The notes below the pieces were generated by a model. The model was given only the letters and a program-made list of their open reading frames with translations, had not been told where the DNA came from and did not search any database. This document shows, one piece after another, positions 8,004 through 16,820 of a DNA stretch of 53,127 nucleotides. Made by a program: the position numbers and the translations under genes. Source of the stretch: an uncultured Bacteroidia bacterium (GTDB lineage Bacteria > Bacteroidota > Bacteroidia > Bacteroidales > F082). The stretch lies in NCBI GenBank assembly GCA_902791165.1, contig CADAVB010000018.1, positions 1 through 53,127 on the forward strand. Direction: 5' to 3'. How positions within the stretch are numbered: the first letter of the stretch is position 1; the number at the start of each line of letters is the position of its first letter.

Positions 8004-10145
8004 TTATTTACTCTTTTTCTTTTTAAACTGTCCTTTCTTCTGTCTATTATAATTAGATGCTTCAAAAACCTTTATGTTATTCAGCATTTCTACCACACTT
8101 GAAAATTCTTCCGTTCGACTAATGTCAGGGTATTCATTAGTTAATATATTCAGTTGACTTTGAAAACTCCTCCTCTTTTCAAATGGTATGGTTTTATCTT
8201 TTACATCTGTCAAATCTGCTTTTATCTTTTTCAATTGTTCAGTATAATAAATCTTTTTGAAATGATTGAGATTGTCTTCTTTAGTTTGTTCAATTTCAGC
8301 AAATTTATCGTCAAACACACCATAGCCTTTATTCAAAAAAACTTTAATTTTTCCGTAGTTTGCTCCTTTGATTTTTTGGAGAAAATCTTTGTCTATTGGG
8401 GCTTTTGATTGACACAATTCATTCAATGAATCAACGTTATTATTCAAATATTTTTCTCCAAATTTCAAAAAGATATTTTCATATTCTTCATCATTTTCAG
8501 AATTCCAGTCCAAACGAGACATTTCCTCTTGTCTGTAATTTTGTAATCCTTGCTTTACAAAAAAAGAAAGAATATTATAACTGCCTGTATAATATAGGTC
8601 TTTGCCTTCTTTTGTTCTTAACCAAACACGTTTATAGTGAAATGCAGGAAGTTGATGTATGTAGAAATTATGGTATTTCTGTTCTAATTCAAGTAATTTT
8701 ATCAAAGCTTCTTCATCTGCCATTATCTCTTTTTCTCCTTTCTCGTTAGTTCTTGATACGACAAAACTATTACTTCTATCATAATTCCAAGTGTCCTCTT
8801 TTTCCGGCAATGAAAAAGCGACAAAAATCCGACCGCCTTTTCTTAAGTAGTTTTCAAAGAATGGTATCCTTCTAAAAGTAGCATATTTTTTAATCCAAGG
8901 ACTAATTATCCACAGTTCATCCGAGGTTTCATCAAACAAACGTTTCAATTCGACTTCAAACTCCAAAGAGTTGAAATGTCGTTTAACCTCCACTATTTCC
9001 TTGTGGATAGAAACAATTTTGTCTACATCGTTGTTCGCTATAGCTGTATCAATCTCTTTTTGCTTCTCAATAAGTTCTTTCTCAGATAGAATTTGGCTTT
9101 CTTGCTTTTGTTCAATTGTGCTTTCTACAGTAAAATCGTCTTCTTCTGATTCGCTAAGTAATTTATCAAGCAGTTTGTTTCTTTCTTCCTCTAATGAGTC
9201 AAATGATTCAGATAAAGATTCAATAATTGCATCCTGTTTTTCGTCATATACAAGAGACCGGATAGTATTATCTCTAAAGTTTTCCAATAAAACAACCCAT
9301 ACTTTTGCAATATAACCTTCAGCACCTATCGGCTGACACGATTGAAGAATGAATTTTTTTGCAGGAAAATGAATTTCTGGAGCTTGAACCTCGGCTAATG
9401 GTTTTACATCCTCAATGTTTTGAGGAAGATTCTCTCGTTGAAAAGTATTTTGTTTTTCACTTTTTAGTTTACTAAAGACTTCTTTTGCACTTTCCCTTAA
9501 ACTTCCAGTAGCATCAATATATAACTCGAAGTCTCTTTCAAAAGTAGAAAACTTAACTCCATTATTTGCATATTCTCTTCCCGTATCAGTCAACCAATAT
9601 ACACTTTCGTCTCCGTCAATCATTTCATCTTTTATCAAATCGCGTATGGCAGACAAAAGTATTTCTCTTTCAGCAGGGTCTGTTTCTATATCAAACCCCA
9701 ATATTTTGCCGATTGATTTTGCCGAGGTCTCACCTTTTAGCAATATAGCACAAATTGCTTCGTCAAAGAGATTAAAATTAACAGGTTGGGAACAAACTCC
9801 GTTGAATTTTGTAATGGTGTAATGCCAATCAAAGTCGGAAAAACCTATGATTCGTTCTATTAGTTTTTTCTGTTTGCTTGCTGCATCTACAATCTTTAAC
9901 TCCAACGGAATTGGAACCTTGTCAGTTTTGTCTGATTTGATTTGCTCTAACTTTATAACACCACCTTCAACATTATCTCCTGATATATAGCTTTTTATGT
10001 TAGAATAAATAAATTCAACTATTTCATCATTAATTGTCTCATTTGGGTCTTCCTCACACTGATAACCATTCTTATTTAGAAAATCAGCGATTGCTGTTAT
10101 ACCAATTTTCAGTTCTCTAGATATTTTTGAAAGCCTTTTACTCAT
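8004..10145 (-). CDS. PLD-like nuclease-family protein, partner of the helicase
   Basis: A 713-residue protein from an AT-rich block. The N-terminal ~45 residues resemble the small helical IF2_N-type domain (RLSKISRELKIGITAIADFLNKNG). A winged-helix-like region (about 125-200) and a charged helical linker follow. A phospholipase-D-like region starts near 411 (DELWIISPWIKKY), with an HxK at AFHYKRVWLR near 503 followed by GSYN. The tail is very basic (KKKGQFKKKKSK). Only one HxK is evident, so the active site may need a dimer. The start lies 6 bases after the helicase stop, so the two are one transcription unit. The pairing resembles Mokosh-type antiphage systems (COG1112 helicase plus PLD); this assignment is an inference. 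Confidence 0.82.
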   Translation of the reverse strand: MSKRLSKISRELKIGITAIADFLNKNGYQCEEDPNETINDEIVEFIYSNIKSYISGDNVEGGVIKLEQIKSDKTDKVPIPLELKIVDAASKQKKLIERIIGFSDFDWHYTITKFNGVCSQPVNFNLFDEAICAILLKGETSAKSIGKILGFDIETDPAEREILLSAIRDLIKDEMIDGDESVYWLTDTGREYANNGVKFSTFERDFELYIDATGSLRESAKEVFSKLKSEKQNTFQRENLPQNIEDVKPLAEVQAPEIHFPAKKFILQSCQPIGAEGYIAKVWVVLLENFRDNTIRSLVYDEKQDAIIESLSESFDSLEEERNKLLDKLLSESEEDDFTVESTIEQKQESQILSEKELIEKQKEIDTAIANNDVDKIVSIHKEIVEVKRHFNSLEFEVELKRLFDETSDELWIISPWIKKYATFRRIPFFENYLRKGGRIFVAFSLPEKEDTWNYDRSNSFVVSRTNEKGEKEIMADEEALIKLLELEQKYHNFYIHQLPAFHYKRVWLRTKEGKDLYYTGSYNILSFFVKQGLQNYRQEEMSRLDWNSENDEEYENIFLKFGEKYLNNNVDSLNELCQSKAPIDKDFLQKIKGANYGKIKVFLNKGYGVFDDKFAEIEQTKEDNLNHFKKIYYTEQLKKIKADLTDVKDKTIPFEKRRSFQSQLNILTNEYPDISRTEEFSSVVEMLNNIKVFEASNYNRQKKGQFKKKKSK

Positions 10146-10151
10146 AATTAA

Positions 10152-13100
10152 TTACAGATTTTTTAGTTGTTTAACATCTACTCTGTGCATTTTTGATATG
10201 GCTTCTGCATATTCTGGTTTGTTGGCGAAATGCTTTTCGTTACCAACAACAATAAGCAGCCTCTTTGCACGTGAGAAGCCAACATTAACACGTTGTAATT
10301 CCCGGGCAAAACCTAATGCAAACGGGTAGAGTTCGTTTTTATGTTCCTTACCTTTCTCATCTATTTGAATATTGCTTCGCACTGTTGATATTATTATGAT
10401 ATTTCTCTCCATACCTTGGAATCTGTCAACAGTATTGATTCTAAAAGGAATCTGGAATTCATTCTCGTATTTGTGTTGCTCAAAATTTTTCCATTTTTCT
10501 TTGGAAAAACCCTGATATAGTGACTTTCTAATTTTTTCCATTTGAGGCATATAATAGGTTATAACCCCTATTTCTTTATCATCATCCTTTTGGAAGTAAT
10601 CCATATACTCTTTAAATCCATTTGCTTTGGTCAAAGCAGATAGAACGGTTTTTATGGCACCAATTTCTCCTTGATTTTCGTATGACGTGCCAACTTTTTT
10701 CTCGGCAGTTTCAACATTAACCCAAATAGCATGAAACTTGGGCTCTATAAATGGCAGAATGGTAAAACCGTGCCAACGACTTGCCTTGTCAGTGAAGTCT
10801 GGGACATCCATACGATTTCTTATTCCGCATAACAAACCGTTTTCCAATTCATCTTGGTCTTTATAGAATTGTGAAATACAATTCATGATTTGCTCGTGCA
10901 TACGGAATTGTGTGTCCAAACTTGCAACAATACCCTTAGGTGCATTGACAAATAATTTTTCAAACTGTGATGTCTTATAGTCCTGTTTTGTCCAGTTTTC
11001 TATCAAATCTTTTGCACCGATTGCTTCTAATGCTTCACCAAACTCTTTTTCATCAAGCATTGGTGGCAATTGCTTATGGTCTCCTATAATAATTACTTTT
11101 TTACCTAAGGTAAGAGGTAAGACGAGTTCAGGTGGGGTTGCTTTACTGGCCTCGTCCATTATCACAACGTCAAAAACGGGGTCTCCTTGAATCTCTTGAT
11201 TCTTTTGAAACATTGACTGGTATGCACTAGCAAAGTTTTTACTTCCACACTCACTACAGGTGGCAGCAAAGACATTTACATATTTGAAGTATTCCGAAGA
11301 AAAGAGTGGTTTTAGAAATGACTGCTGGCAAGCCAACCCCTTCTTCCATTTCTCAATAATATCAGAATATGTGTTTTCTTGGCTACATCTATGACTGATA
11401 TTATTAATCCAGTCATTTATGGCATTATCTTTATTGCTCCGTTCTTCTAGTGAATTTGCTTTTGCGGCAACCCATTGTTGCATTCGTTCATTTGAATACA
11501 TCTTACCCTCATCCTCAAACTTGTCGATATTTCCAATGCGTATCGGGCGAACCATTTTTTTTCCTCTAAGTCTTTCCAAAGCATTGTCAACAGCAAGATT
11601 CGTTTGAGATGTTATTAAAATTTTGGACTCTGGGTTTCTCAATAATGTTTGCCATATGATTTCAGCAATAACGGTTGTTTTCCCAGTACCCGGAGGGCCT
11701 TGAATCAGAGCCATATCTGTTGCTATCAGAGATTTTGCTACCGCTTCTAATTGTTTGGGCTGATTTGCCAACAATGGCTCATTTAGATTGGATAGAATAC
11801 GTTTTTTTTCTTCTTCTATATCTATTGATGACGAACGGGCATAGTTTGGGTCAAACAAGAAATTTGGTAAGTTTTTATTTGCAGGATAATCGACCTTTCC
11901 AATGCCCTTTCTATATTCTCCGGGAGAGGTGACTTTCGCCATTGCTTTAATCATCCTTCCAATGTTTGTTAACTCTCCTGGAAATATTGGCTTAATGAAT
12001 CCGTCAGCCAAACTTTCAACGTTACTTGACGAACCGACGAGGAAGTCATCAAATTCTTCTTTAATCCTAAACTTCAGTCTGTTCCGTTCTTTACGAACCA
12101 ACCTGCCTATTTGAATGCCTTCCCGAAAGATTGCATCATCACCATATTCTTCAATCTTCTTATTTAATGATTCGCGTTGTTCTCTGGTTAGAAAAACGAA
12201 AGAAGCTTTGTTTATGTTTTTGTTAATTTCCTTTTCTCTATCAATCTCTAACGATTCATTTTTACGAAACTCATAAGTTGTATGACCCAGCTCATTCTCA
12301 AATGATAGTTTCACATAGTTGTTATATTTGCTACAGGTCTCGATGAATTTTTCTTTGAAACAATCACGTTCTTCTTCTGAATCAAAATTATAACTGAAAG
12401 ATACTCTAGTGTACTTTTTATAAGGGTCATACTCAACATTCAGATTCTCTTTCCGGATATTGTTTTGGATATCGGTGATTATGGATTTCCGACTATCCTC
12501 CATATCCGTGTTGAGACAAAGATAATACGAAGTTTTGTATGGTTTATCTTCTAATTCAATGTCAGGTACGGCATCTTTTATGCGCTGAATTTGGCACTGA
12601 TAATCTCTCGCTGAATCAGCGGTGATTAGCACTAAAGATTTGCGGACATCCACAGTTGTTTTTCCTGGTAAATCCGTTTTTGTTTTTATTTCACGTAAAA
12701 CTCGTATTTGGGAGTCTCCATCTTGTGGATACCCGAAAATATATCTTGTTGGCAATTGTCGTATTGTCAAGTCCTCATTTTTATTCTGTAGTTCAACCAA
12801 CCAATCTTTGAAATTATCAATCTTGTTGCTTGTTTGATATTCTCCGTCAATAATCTCAAAGCCAGCAATCTCAACAAAAGAATTTCTCTTATTATTGCCA
12901 AAACGATAAATCCTTTTATTTAATTGAAGACCACAATCTGAAAACAAATCGTATTTCACAGGAGCTGACACATCTATTACTAATTGTGACCACTCATTAG
13001 ATTTATACGCCCTTGCTTTTCCTAACCCACTACTATCCAGCCGCTTCTTGACAAATTCATCTGCCGGCAGAGTATTTTTTGGGGATTTAACCTTAATATT

Positions 13101-14177
13101 CAATTCTATTTCATTCTTTTGCTTAACAAAGGCTATACTTGAAAAATTGTCTTCAATACATTTTTTTACGTTGGGATAGTCATTTTCTAAAATAATTATC
13201 TCGCCGTGAGGAGTTATTTGCAAGTCGTCATATGCATATTCTTCCGATAATTTTTGCTGAATATTACTGTAAATTTCTTCTTTTGAATCATCATCGGTGT
13301 ATTTGAATGACAACTCACCTGAAATTGTATTGCTGGGTGTTTCCTGTGTAAGTGCAAAAAAGTATTCTGATGCTATTGCATTTAATTGTGATATTTCATC
13401 CTGACTTAATATTCGATATGTGTCGAATTCGATAAACGCAGTATTTTTATTTACTGCATAATCATTCAATTCTCTTGGAGAAAACAGCTCTTCTATTTCT
13501 TCTTCAAATTTTTTATTCAAATCATCTTCACTAATAGTGATATCAACACATGTTGCTCGTTCCCCTCTAATGTTATCAGTATATGCCTGACTTACTTTTT
13601 GTATTTTCCAAACATTTTCTTTTTGTTTAACAAGCTTTTTAAGAGCGTTCACATAATTATCCCATATTTTCCTGTCCTTTTCCTTGTTTATGTCAATTGT
13701 TGGTATGTTAAGAGAATTAACACGGTTGCATAGGTCAATGAAACTTTGGCTGTTTGTACCGTCCTTCTGATTTAAGGGGGAAATACGAAAACGACAGTTT
13801 GTCGAGTAAACGTCTTTTTGGGGAGGTTGTATAAAAACTATCTCTTTGCTTTTACCCGCAAAATAATAATACAGTGTGGGAAAAGAATCTTCAACTGGCG
13901 ACAAAGAAACGCATAACTCTATTGCTTTTTCATTGTCAATAGGAACATAGATTTTATGCCTATGACGATTGTTCCTTTCGTCAGCTTTCTGTTTTTGAAA
14001 ATAACATACCCTCGATAGAGCCAGTAGTTGTTTTACCTGCCCAAAACGCAAAGTATTATTGTCATTGCGTTCCCAAGTTCCTTCGAAATCATCTTTGAAC
14101 TTTAATACAATTTCAATAGGAGAATTGTCATTCTCGTCATAATCTACTGGCGTATAATGTCTATCAAAATCATTCAT
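10152..14177 (-). CDS. Large superfamily 1 (Upf1/DNA2-like, COG1112-type) helicase
   Basis: A 1341-residue protein. The last ~530 residues are an SF1B helicase: motif I GPPGTGKTT (about 826), Ia TSQTNLAVDNAL, II MDEASK (about 1010), III GDHKQLPP, IV QFRMHEQI, V DRFQGMERN and VI GFSRAKR. The first ~780 residues match nothing I recognise. They contain no kinase HRD or DFG motif, unlike the kinase-helicase I recall from type I Mokosh. Low GC and an adjoining dead IS3 element suggest acquisition. It is the first gene of the helicase-PLD operon. Likely role: nucleic-acid sensing or processing in phage defence, by inference from the pair. Confidence 0.9.
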   Translation of the reverse strand: MNDFDRHYTPVDYDENDNSPIEIVLKFKDDFEGTWERNDNNTLRFGQVKQLLALSRVCYFQKQKADERNNRHRHKIYVPIDNEKAIELCVSLSPVEDSFPTLYYYFAGKSKEIVFIQPPQKDVYSTNCRFRISPLNQKDGTNSQSFIDLCNRVNSLNIPTIDINKEKDRKIWDNYVNALKKLVKQKENVWKIQKVSQAYTDNIRGERATCVDITISEDDLNKKFEEEIEELFSPRELNDYAVNKNTAFIEFDTYRILSQDEISQLNAIASEYFFALTQETPSNTISGELSFKYTDDDSKEEIYSNIQQKLSEEYAYDDLQITPHGEIIILENDYPNVKKCIEDNFSSIAFVKQKNEIELNIKVKSPKNTLPADEFVKKRLDSSGLGKARAYKSNEWSQLVIDVSAPVKYDLFSDCGLQLNKRIYRFGNNKRNSFVEIAGFEIIDGEYQTSNKIDNFKDWLVELQNKNEDLTIRQLPTRYIFGYPQDGDSQIRVLREIKTKTDLPGKTTVDVRKSLVLITADSARDYQCQIQRIKDAVPDIELEDKPYKTSYYLCLNTDMEDSRKSIITDIQNNIRKENLNVEYDPYKKYTRVSFSYNFDSEEERDCFKEKFIETCSKYNNYVKLSFENELGHTTYEFRKNESLEIDREKEINKNINKASFVFLTREQRESLNKKIEEYGDDAIFREGIQIGRLVRKERNRLKFRIKEEFDDFLVGSSSNVESLADGFIKPIFPGELTNIGRMIKAMAKVTSPGEYRKGIGKVDYPANKNLPNFLFDPNYARSSSIDIEEEKKRILSNLNEPLLANQPKQLEAVAKSLIATDMALIQGPPGTGKTTVIAEIIWQTLLRNPESKILITSQTNLAVDNALERLRGKKMVRPIRIGNIDKFEDEGKMYSNERMQQWVAAKANSLEERSNKDNAINDWINNISHRCSQENTYSDIIEKWKKGLACQQSFLKPLFSSEYFKYVNVFAATCSECGSKNFASAYQSMFQKNQEIQGDPVFDVVIMDEASKATPPELVLPLTLGKKVIIIGDHKQLPPMLDEKEFGEALEAIGAKDLIENWTKQDYKTSQFEKLFVNAPKGIVASLDTQFRMHEQIMNCISQFYKDQDELENGLLCGIRNRMDVPDFTDKASRWHGFTILPFIEPKFHAIWVNVETAEKKVGTSYENQGEIGAIKTVLSALTKANGFKEYMDYFQKDDDKEIGVITYYMPQMEKIRKSLYQGFSKEKWKNFEQHKYENEFQIPFRINTVDRFQGMERNIIIISTVRSNIQIDEKGKEHKNELYPFALGFARELQRVNVGFSRAKRLLIVVGNEKHFANKPEYAEAISKMHRVDVKQLKNL

Positions 14178-14196
14178 GTTCTCTATTTCATATCAT

Positions 14197-14971
14197 TAGT
14201 GTCCCGTTAAAATTGGGACGGTTAATATAATGTATATTACTTAATTTAGACTGCAAATATATTGAATTAATGTGAAACATTAAGCAGTTTCGTAATAATT
14301 TGTTGTTTTCGTATTTGCGCACCAGGATTTCATAGCTGATGCCACAATGGTGCCGTTCTGTGTTGTAATACTGCATGAACTTCTCAATTCTCTTCCGCAA
14401 CTTCTGGCTCTATCACAAGGATTCAGGTAGATATACTCTCGTTTGATAATCCAGTTCAGACGTTGTCCGTCGCACGTCCGCGCCTATCCATGCTGACATT
14501 GATGGTGTTTTCACCGGTCTCGGCTAAAATCTTGATAGAGTACTGACACCTATAATCAGAGTTGATGATGACAGGAGTGACGAATCACTTCGTCACCTGT
14601 TTCAGTACATCAACAGACATCGATGCTCCCAAAGTGTTTCTCTGTTTCCATGACATGATATGACAACTGATGAAGCCTATGACGGCCATCGGGCTCACCA
14701 GTCCTATGCCATCGGGATATAAGTTCTGTCCATTGGCTAAAACTAATTTGGGCAAATGTCCTTTAGGTTACAAAGTAGGTGGGATTTGAAAGGGAAGCCT
14801 TCCTAGCCTTGTTCGGTGACTGAATCGGGCAGATGGTGTTTACTTCCTTCTTTCTCGTTAGTTTTGCGGACATGTTTAGGCTTGACGCACACGCCCTTGA
14901 GGCGATTCTGACGTTTTTTCAAAATTACTCATTTTCAACTTAACTACTGCTCTCATTTTCGGGATGCACTA
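14197..14971 (-). mobile_element. Decayed IS3-family insertion sequence (transposase orfB remnant)
   Basis: Reading the minus strand in changing frames gives scattered orfB pieces in the right order. These are MDRTYIPMA, VMETEKHFGSIDV, DYRCQYSIKILAETG, MDRRGRATDN, REYIYLNPCD and KRIEKFMQYYNTERHHCGISYEIL, all from the rve integrase core of IS3-type elements. Several stops and frameshifts interrupt it. The ends look like degenerate inverted repeats (TAGTGTCCCGTTAAAA at the left, TAGTGCATCCCGAAAA inward from the right). It is non-functional. It lies immediately upstream of the helicase-PLD operon and may have contributed to its arrival or to promoter changes. This accounts for the ~800-base gap between the helicase and YaaW-like genes. 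Confidence 0.8.
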
Positions 14972-14976
14972 TAGGC

Positions 14977-15010
14977 ATTCCATGTGCAGTTTTTCAACCG
15001 CACATGGAAT
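14977..15010 (-). terminator. Hairpin at the end of the YaaW-like gene
   Basis: Perfect 11-bp inverted repeat ATTCCATGTGC / GCACATGGAAT with a 12-base loop, overlapping the stop codon. No T-run follows, so termination strength is uncertain. Confidence 0.4.
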
Positions 15011-15737
15011 ATTCACCTTGCTCCAAGAGCTTATACTGCATTTTAGCTCGCATGTAGGCCACTTGGATGACGGCGGGGATGGTAACCCTATAGGCCGGTC
15101 CGGCGATGTCGAGTATTGTCCAAACAGCGGTCACGGCCCAACCGATAGGCCCAGCAAAGACGCATATCGAGCGGGTGAGAGCGGCGTTGGCAGAGATAGA
15201 CAGACCTCGCCCCAGCAAGAATCGACTGATGGCATTAGCCACAACCACCGCAATCTTGTAGCTCATAAAGCCTCCTTTCTTGATGGCTGCTTGAAGTGCC
15301 GCTGTCATGGCTTGCTTTCCAAAACTTTGGGTCGGAATGTCCAACTCTTCCAAGAGAGCTTTCATCTGTTCCTTGGTCATTTGGTCGAGAGAAGAGAGAA
15401 GTATCTTCTCCAGCAGATTGCGCTCAATCGTCTCGATTGACGCTCGCTTGTTGAAGTTGACCTTCATTTTCTTGCACACGTCGGTGAGCACGGTACGATA
15501 CGACGGCCCTCCGCCACGTATTATGTTGCGGAAGGTGTTGCCTCCAAAGCTCAAAAGTTCTTCGGCAATCTCGTTGTGCATACAGGGCAGCCTGTTAGGA
15601 TAATAGCTGCGGTAGTTTTGCGTATAGGACAAGCTTTCGGTTGCGCGAAAGTTTCCGTTCTTGTTCTTGGTGAGATAGTCCACCAACACTTGGAGGTCGG
15701 CCGAATCGGCGTTCTTCAGAAATTCTAAGTTTTTCAT
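14994..15737 (-). CDS. YaaW-like (UPF0174) protein
   Basis: A 247-residue protein. It has the E. coli YaaW pattern: LEFLKNADSADLQVLVDYLT at the start, then AEELLSFGGNTFRNIIRGGGPSYRTVLTDVCKK, and near the C-terminus GPIGWAVTAVW and AYRVTIPAVIQVAYMR. The biochemical function of the family is not established; it has been linked by name to ubiquinol-cytochrome chaperones without proof. The C-terminal half is hydrophobic and may associate with membranes. It is followed upstream on the same strand by a coiled-coil gene and a DUF697-like gene, forming a three-gene set. Confidence 0.82.
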   Translation of the reverse strand: MKNLEFLKNADSADLQVLVDYLTKNKNGNFRATESLSYTQNYRSYYPNRLPCMHNEIAEELLSFGGNTFRNIIRGGGPSYRTVLTDVCKKMKVNFNKRASIETIERNLLEKILLSSLDQMTKEQMKALLEELDIPTQSFGKQAMTAALQAAIKKGGFMSYKIAVVVANAISRFLLGRGLSISANAALTRSICVFAGPIGWAVTAVWTILDIAGPAYRVTIPAVIQVAYMRAKMQYKLLEQGEYSMCG

Positions 15738-15783
15738 CTTTGTACTGTTTTTTTGTTGTTTGTATTTGGTTGTATTGTATGAG

Positions 15784-16089
15784 TTATGCCGCTTTTTTGA
15801 CGGTGGTGTTTTTGATTCTGACTTTGGCGCAGGTCTGACGGACGACTTTTCTTACCTTGCCTTTCGTCATGTTGAAGAGTTTGCGATTTTCGCGCCTCAA
15901 TTTTGCATTCTCCCGTTGGAGTTGTTTGATGATGCGTTCTTTGTTTGATGCCTTCTGTTTCAGCAACTCTCCTTTAAGGGTGCTGAGTTCTTTGTGCAGA
16001 CGGTTGAGTTCTTGCTTGAGAAAAGCGTTTTCCTTTTCAATGTTGCTTTCCAGGCCGTTAGAGGCGATGTTTTGCCTATTGTTCTTCAT
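15784..16089 (-). CDS. Small basic coiled-coil protein
   Basis: About 101 residues from ATG at 16089 (MKNNRQNIASNG). An in-frame start at 16152 is possible but gives an Asn/Lys-rich leader with no obvious purpose. Residues 15-75 form a heptad-patterned coiled coil (ENAFLKQELNRLHKELSTLKG and on). The tail is strongly basic (GKVRKVVRQTCAKVRIKNT). No known domain. It lies between the YaaW-like and DUF697-like genes on the same strand and could scaffold or tether those membrane-leaning proteins; this is a guess from position. Confidence 0.6.
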   Translation of the reverse strand: MKNNRQNIASNGLESNIEKENAFLKQELNRLHKELSTLKGELLKQKASNKERIIKQLQRENAKLRRENRKLFNMTKGKVRKVVRQTCAKVRIKNTTVKKAA

Positions 16090-16221
16090 AATCTTGTTGT
16101 TTGTAATGTTATTAATCTTGTTTGTTTTGTTGGCGTTTGGCTTCCTCCGCAAAGGCGCGACATGCTATAAATCAAAAAATATCTTTAGTCGCGCCTTTGC
16201 TTTGGATGCGGGTCGTCGGCT

Positions 16222-16590
16222 TTAGGCGGCTTCGGCTTTCTTTGCGAAGTCGCGCGCCATGGCCCAGCCAGTCGCTTCGGCTATGCCGACGCTGATACTC
16301 GCCGATACGGCTTGTCCAGCGAATGGTATGAGCTTGCAAAGCTCCTTGCCGATGGCTCTGATGGGTTGCTTGAGGAGCACCCGCCTGAGCGTGGCTACTG
16401 CGATGCCTTTGGCCGCTGCTGCGGATTTGTCGTCGCCGAACACTTCGGCAAGTCCGCGAGCCATCATGGCTAACGCGGCGGTGTCGGCAAGGGAGCCGGT
16501 GCCTGGTACGGGTAGAAGGTTGCCAGTGCCCGCAACCGCCGACCAAGCGTGGATGATGTTTTTGCACTTGCGCTTTTGGATGTTGTTCAT
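16222..16590 (-). CDS. DUF697-like hydrophobic protein
   Basis: A 122-residue protein with the DUF697 pattern. It has IIHAWSAVAGTGNLLPVPGTGSLADTAALA, a middle helix with MARGLAEVFGDDKS, then KLIPFAGQAVSASISVGIAEATGWAMA. In other bacteria DUF697 is often attached to GTPases (YcjF-like) and contains amphipathic or membrane helices. Here it is freestanding. It is first in the three-gene set ending in the YaaW-like gene. A TAATTTTG box at 16645-16652 on this strand and a 9-bp leader hairpin at 16614-16634 precede it. Confidence 0.72.
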   Translation of the reverse strand: MNNIQKRKCKNIIHAWSAVAGTGNLLPVPGTGSLADTAALAMMARGLAEVFGDDKSAAAAKGIAVATLRRVLLKQPIRAIGKELCKLIPFAGQAVSASISVGIAEATGWAMARDFAKKAEAA

Positions 16591-16613
16591 ATCTTATTTT
16601 GTTTTTGTTTGTT

Positions 16614-16634
16614 GATGCGGGAGTTTCCCGTATC
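16614..16634 (-). promoter_or_regulatory. 5'-leader hairpin of the DUF697-like gene
   Basis: GATGCGGGA and TCCCGTATC with a 3-base loop form a tight stem about 25 bases before the start codon. It could stabilise the leader or be a protein-binding site. Confidence 0.35.
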
Positions 16635-16644
16635 AATTTGGCTG

Positions 16645-16652
16645 CAAAATTA
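16645..16652 (-). promoter_or_regulatory. Bacteroidota -7 box before the DUF697-like gene
   Basis: TAATTTTG on the minus strand is a perfect TAnnTTTG, about 55 bases upstream of the start; no clear -33 partner. Confidence 0.45.
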
Positions 16653-16764
16653 CAAGTTTTTTCATTTGTGTATGCGTTTTTTATATTTCAAAATATGTGA
16701 TTTCTATTATTCACAAATTATATAATTGATAATTAGTTGAAAAAAATATATAAAACATTCTTTA

Positions 16765-16799
16765 TTTTGTGATAGTATCTCAAAATATTCGTATATTTG
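16765..16799 (+). promoter_or_regulatory. WYL-gene promoter with an overlapping operator-like palindrome
   Basis: TTTG at 16766-16769 and TATATTTG at 16792-16799 make a promoter with 22-base spacing. A 21-bp inverted repeat covers 16765-16785: arms TTTTGTGATA and TATCTCAAAA around a central G, one mismatch. It overlaps the -33 box, as expected for a repressor site, and the gene behind it encodes a DNA-binding regulator. Autoregulation is inferred. Confidence 0.6.
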
Positions 16800-16820
16800 C
16801 AGCGATAAAATCTATAAACA

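Noticed and set aside
11200..14177. Ser/Thr kinase domain in the helicase N-terminus
   Set aside because: No HRD or DFG motif, and no kinase glycine loop apart from the helicase P-loop.
14197..14971. Active insertion sequence
   Set aside because: The transposase is broken by several stops and frame changes, and no target duplication is visible.
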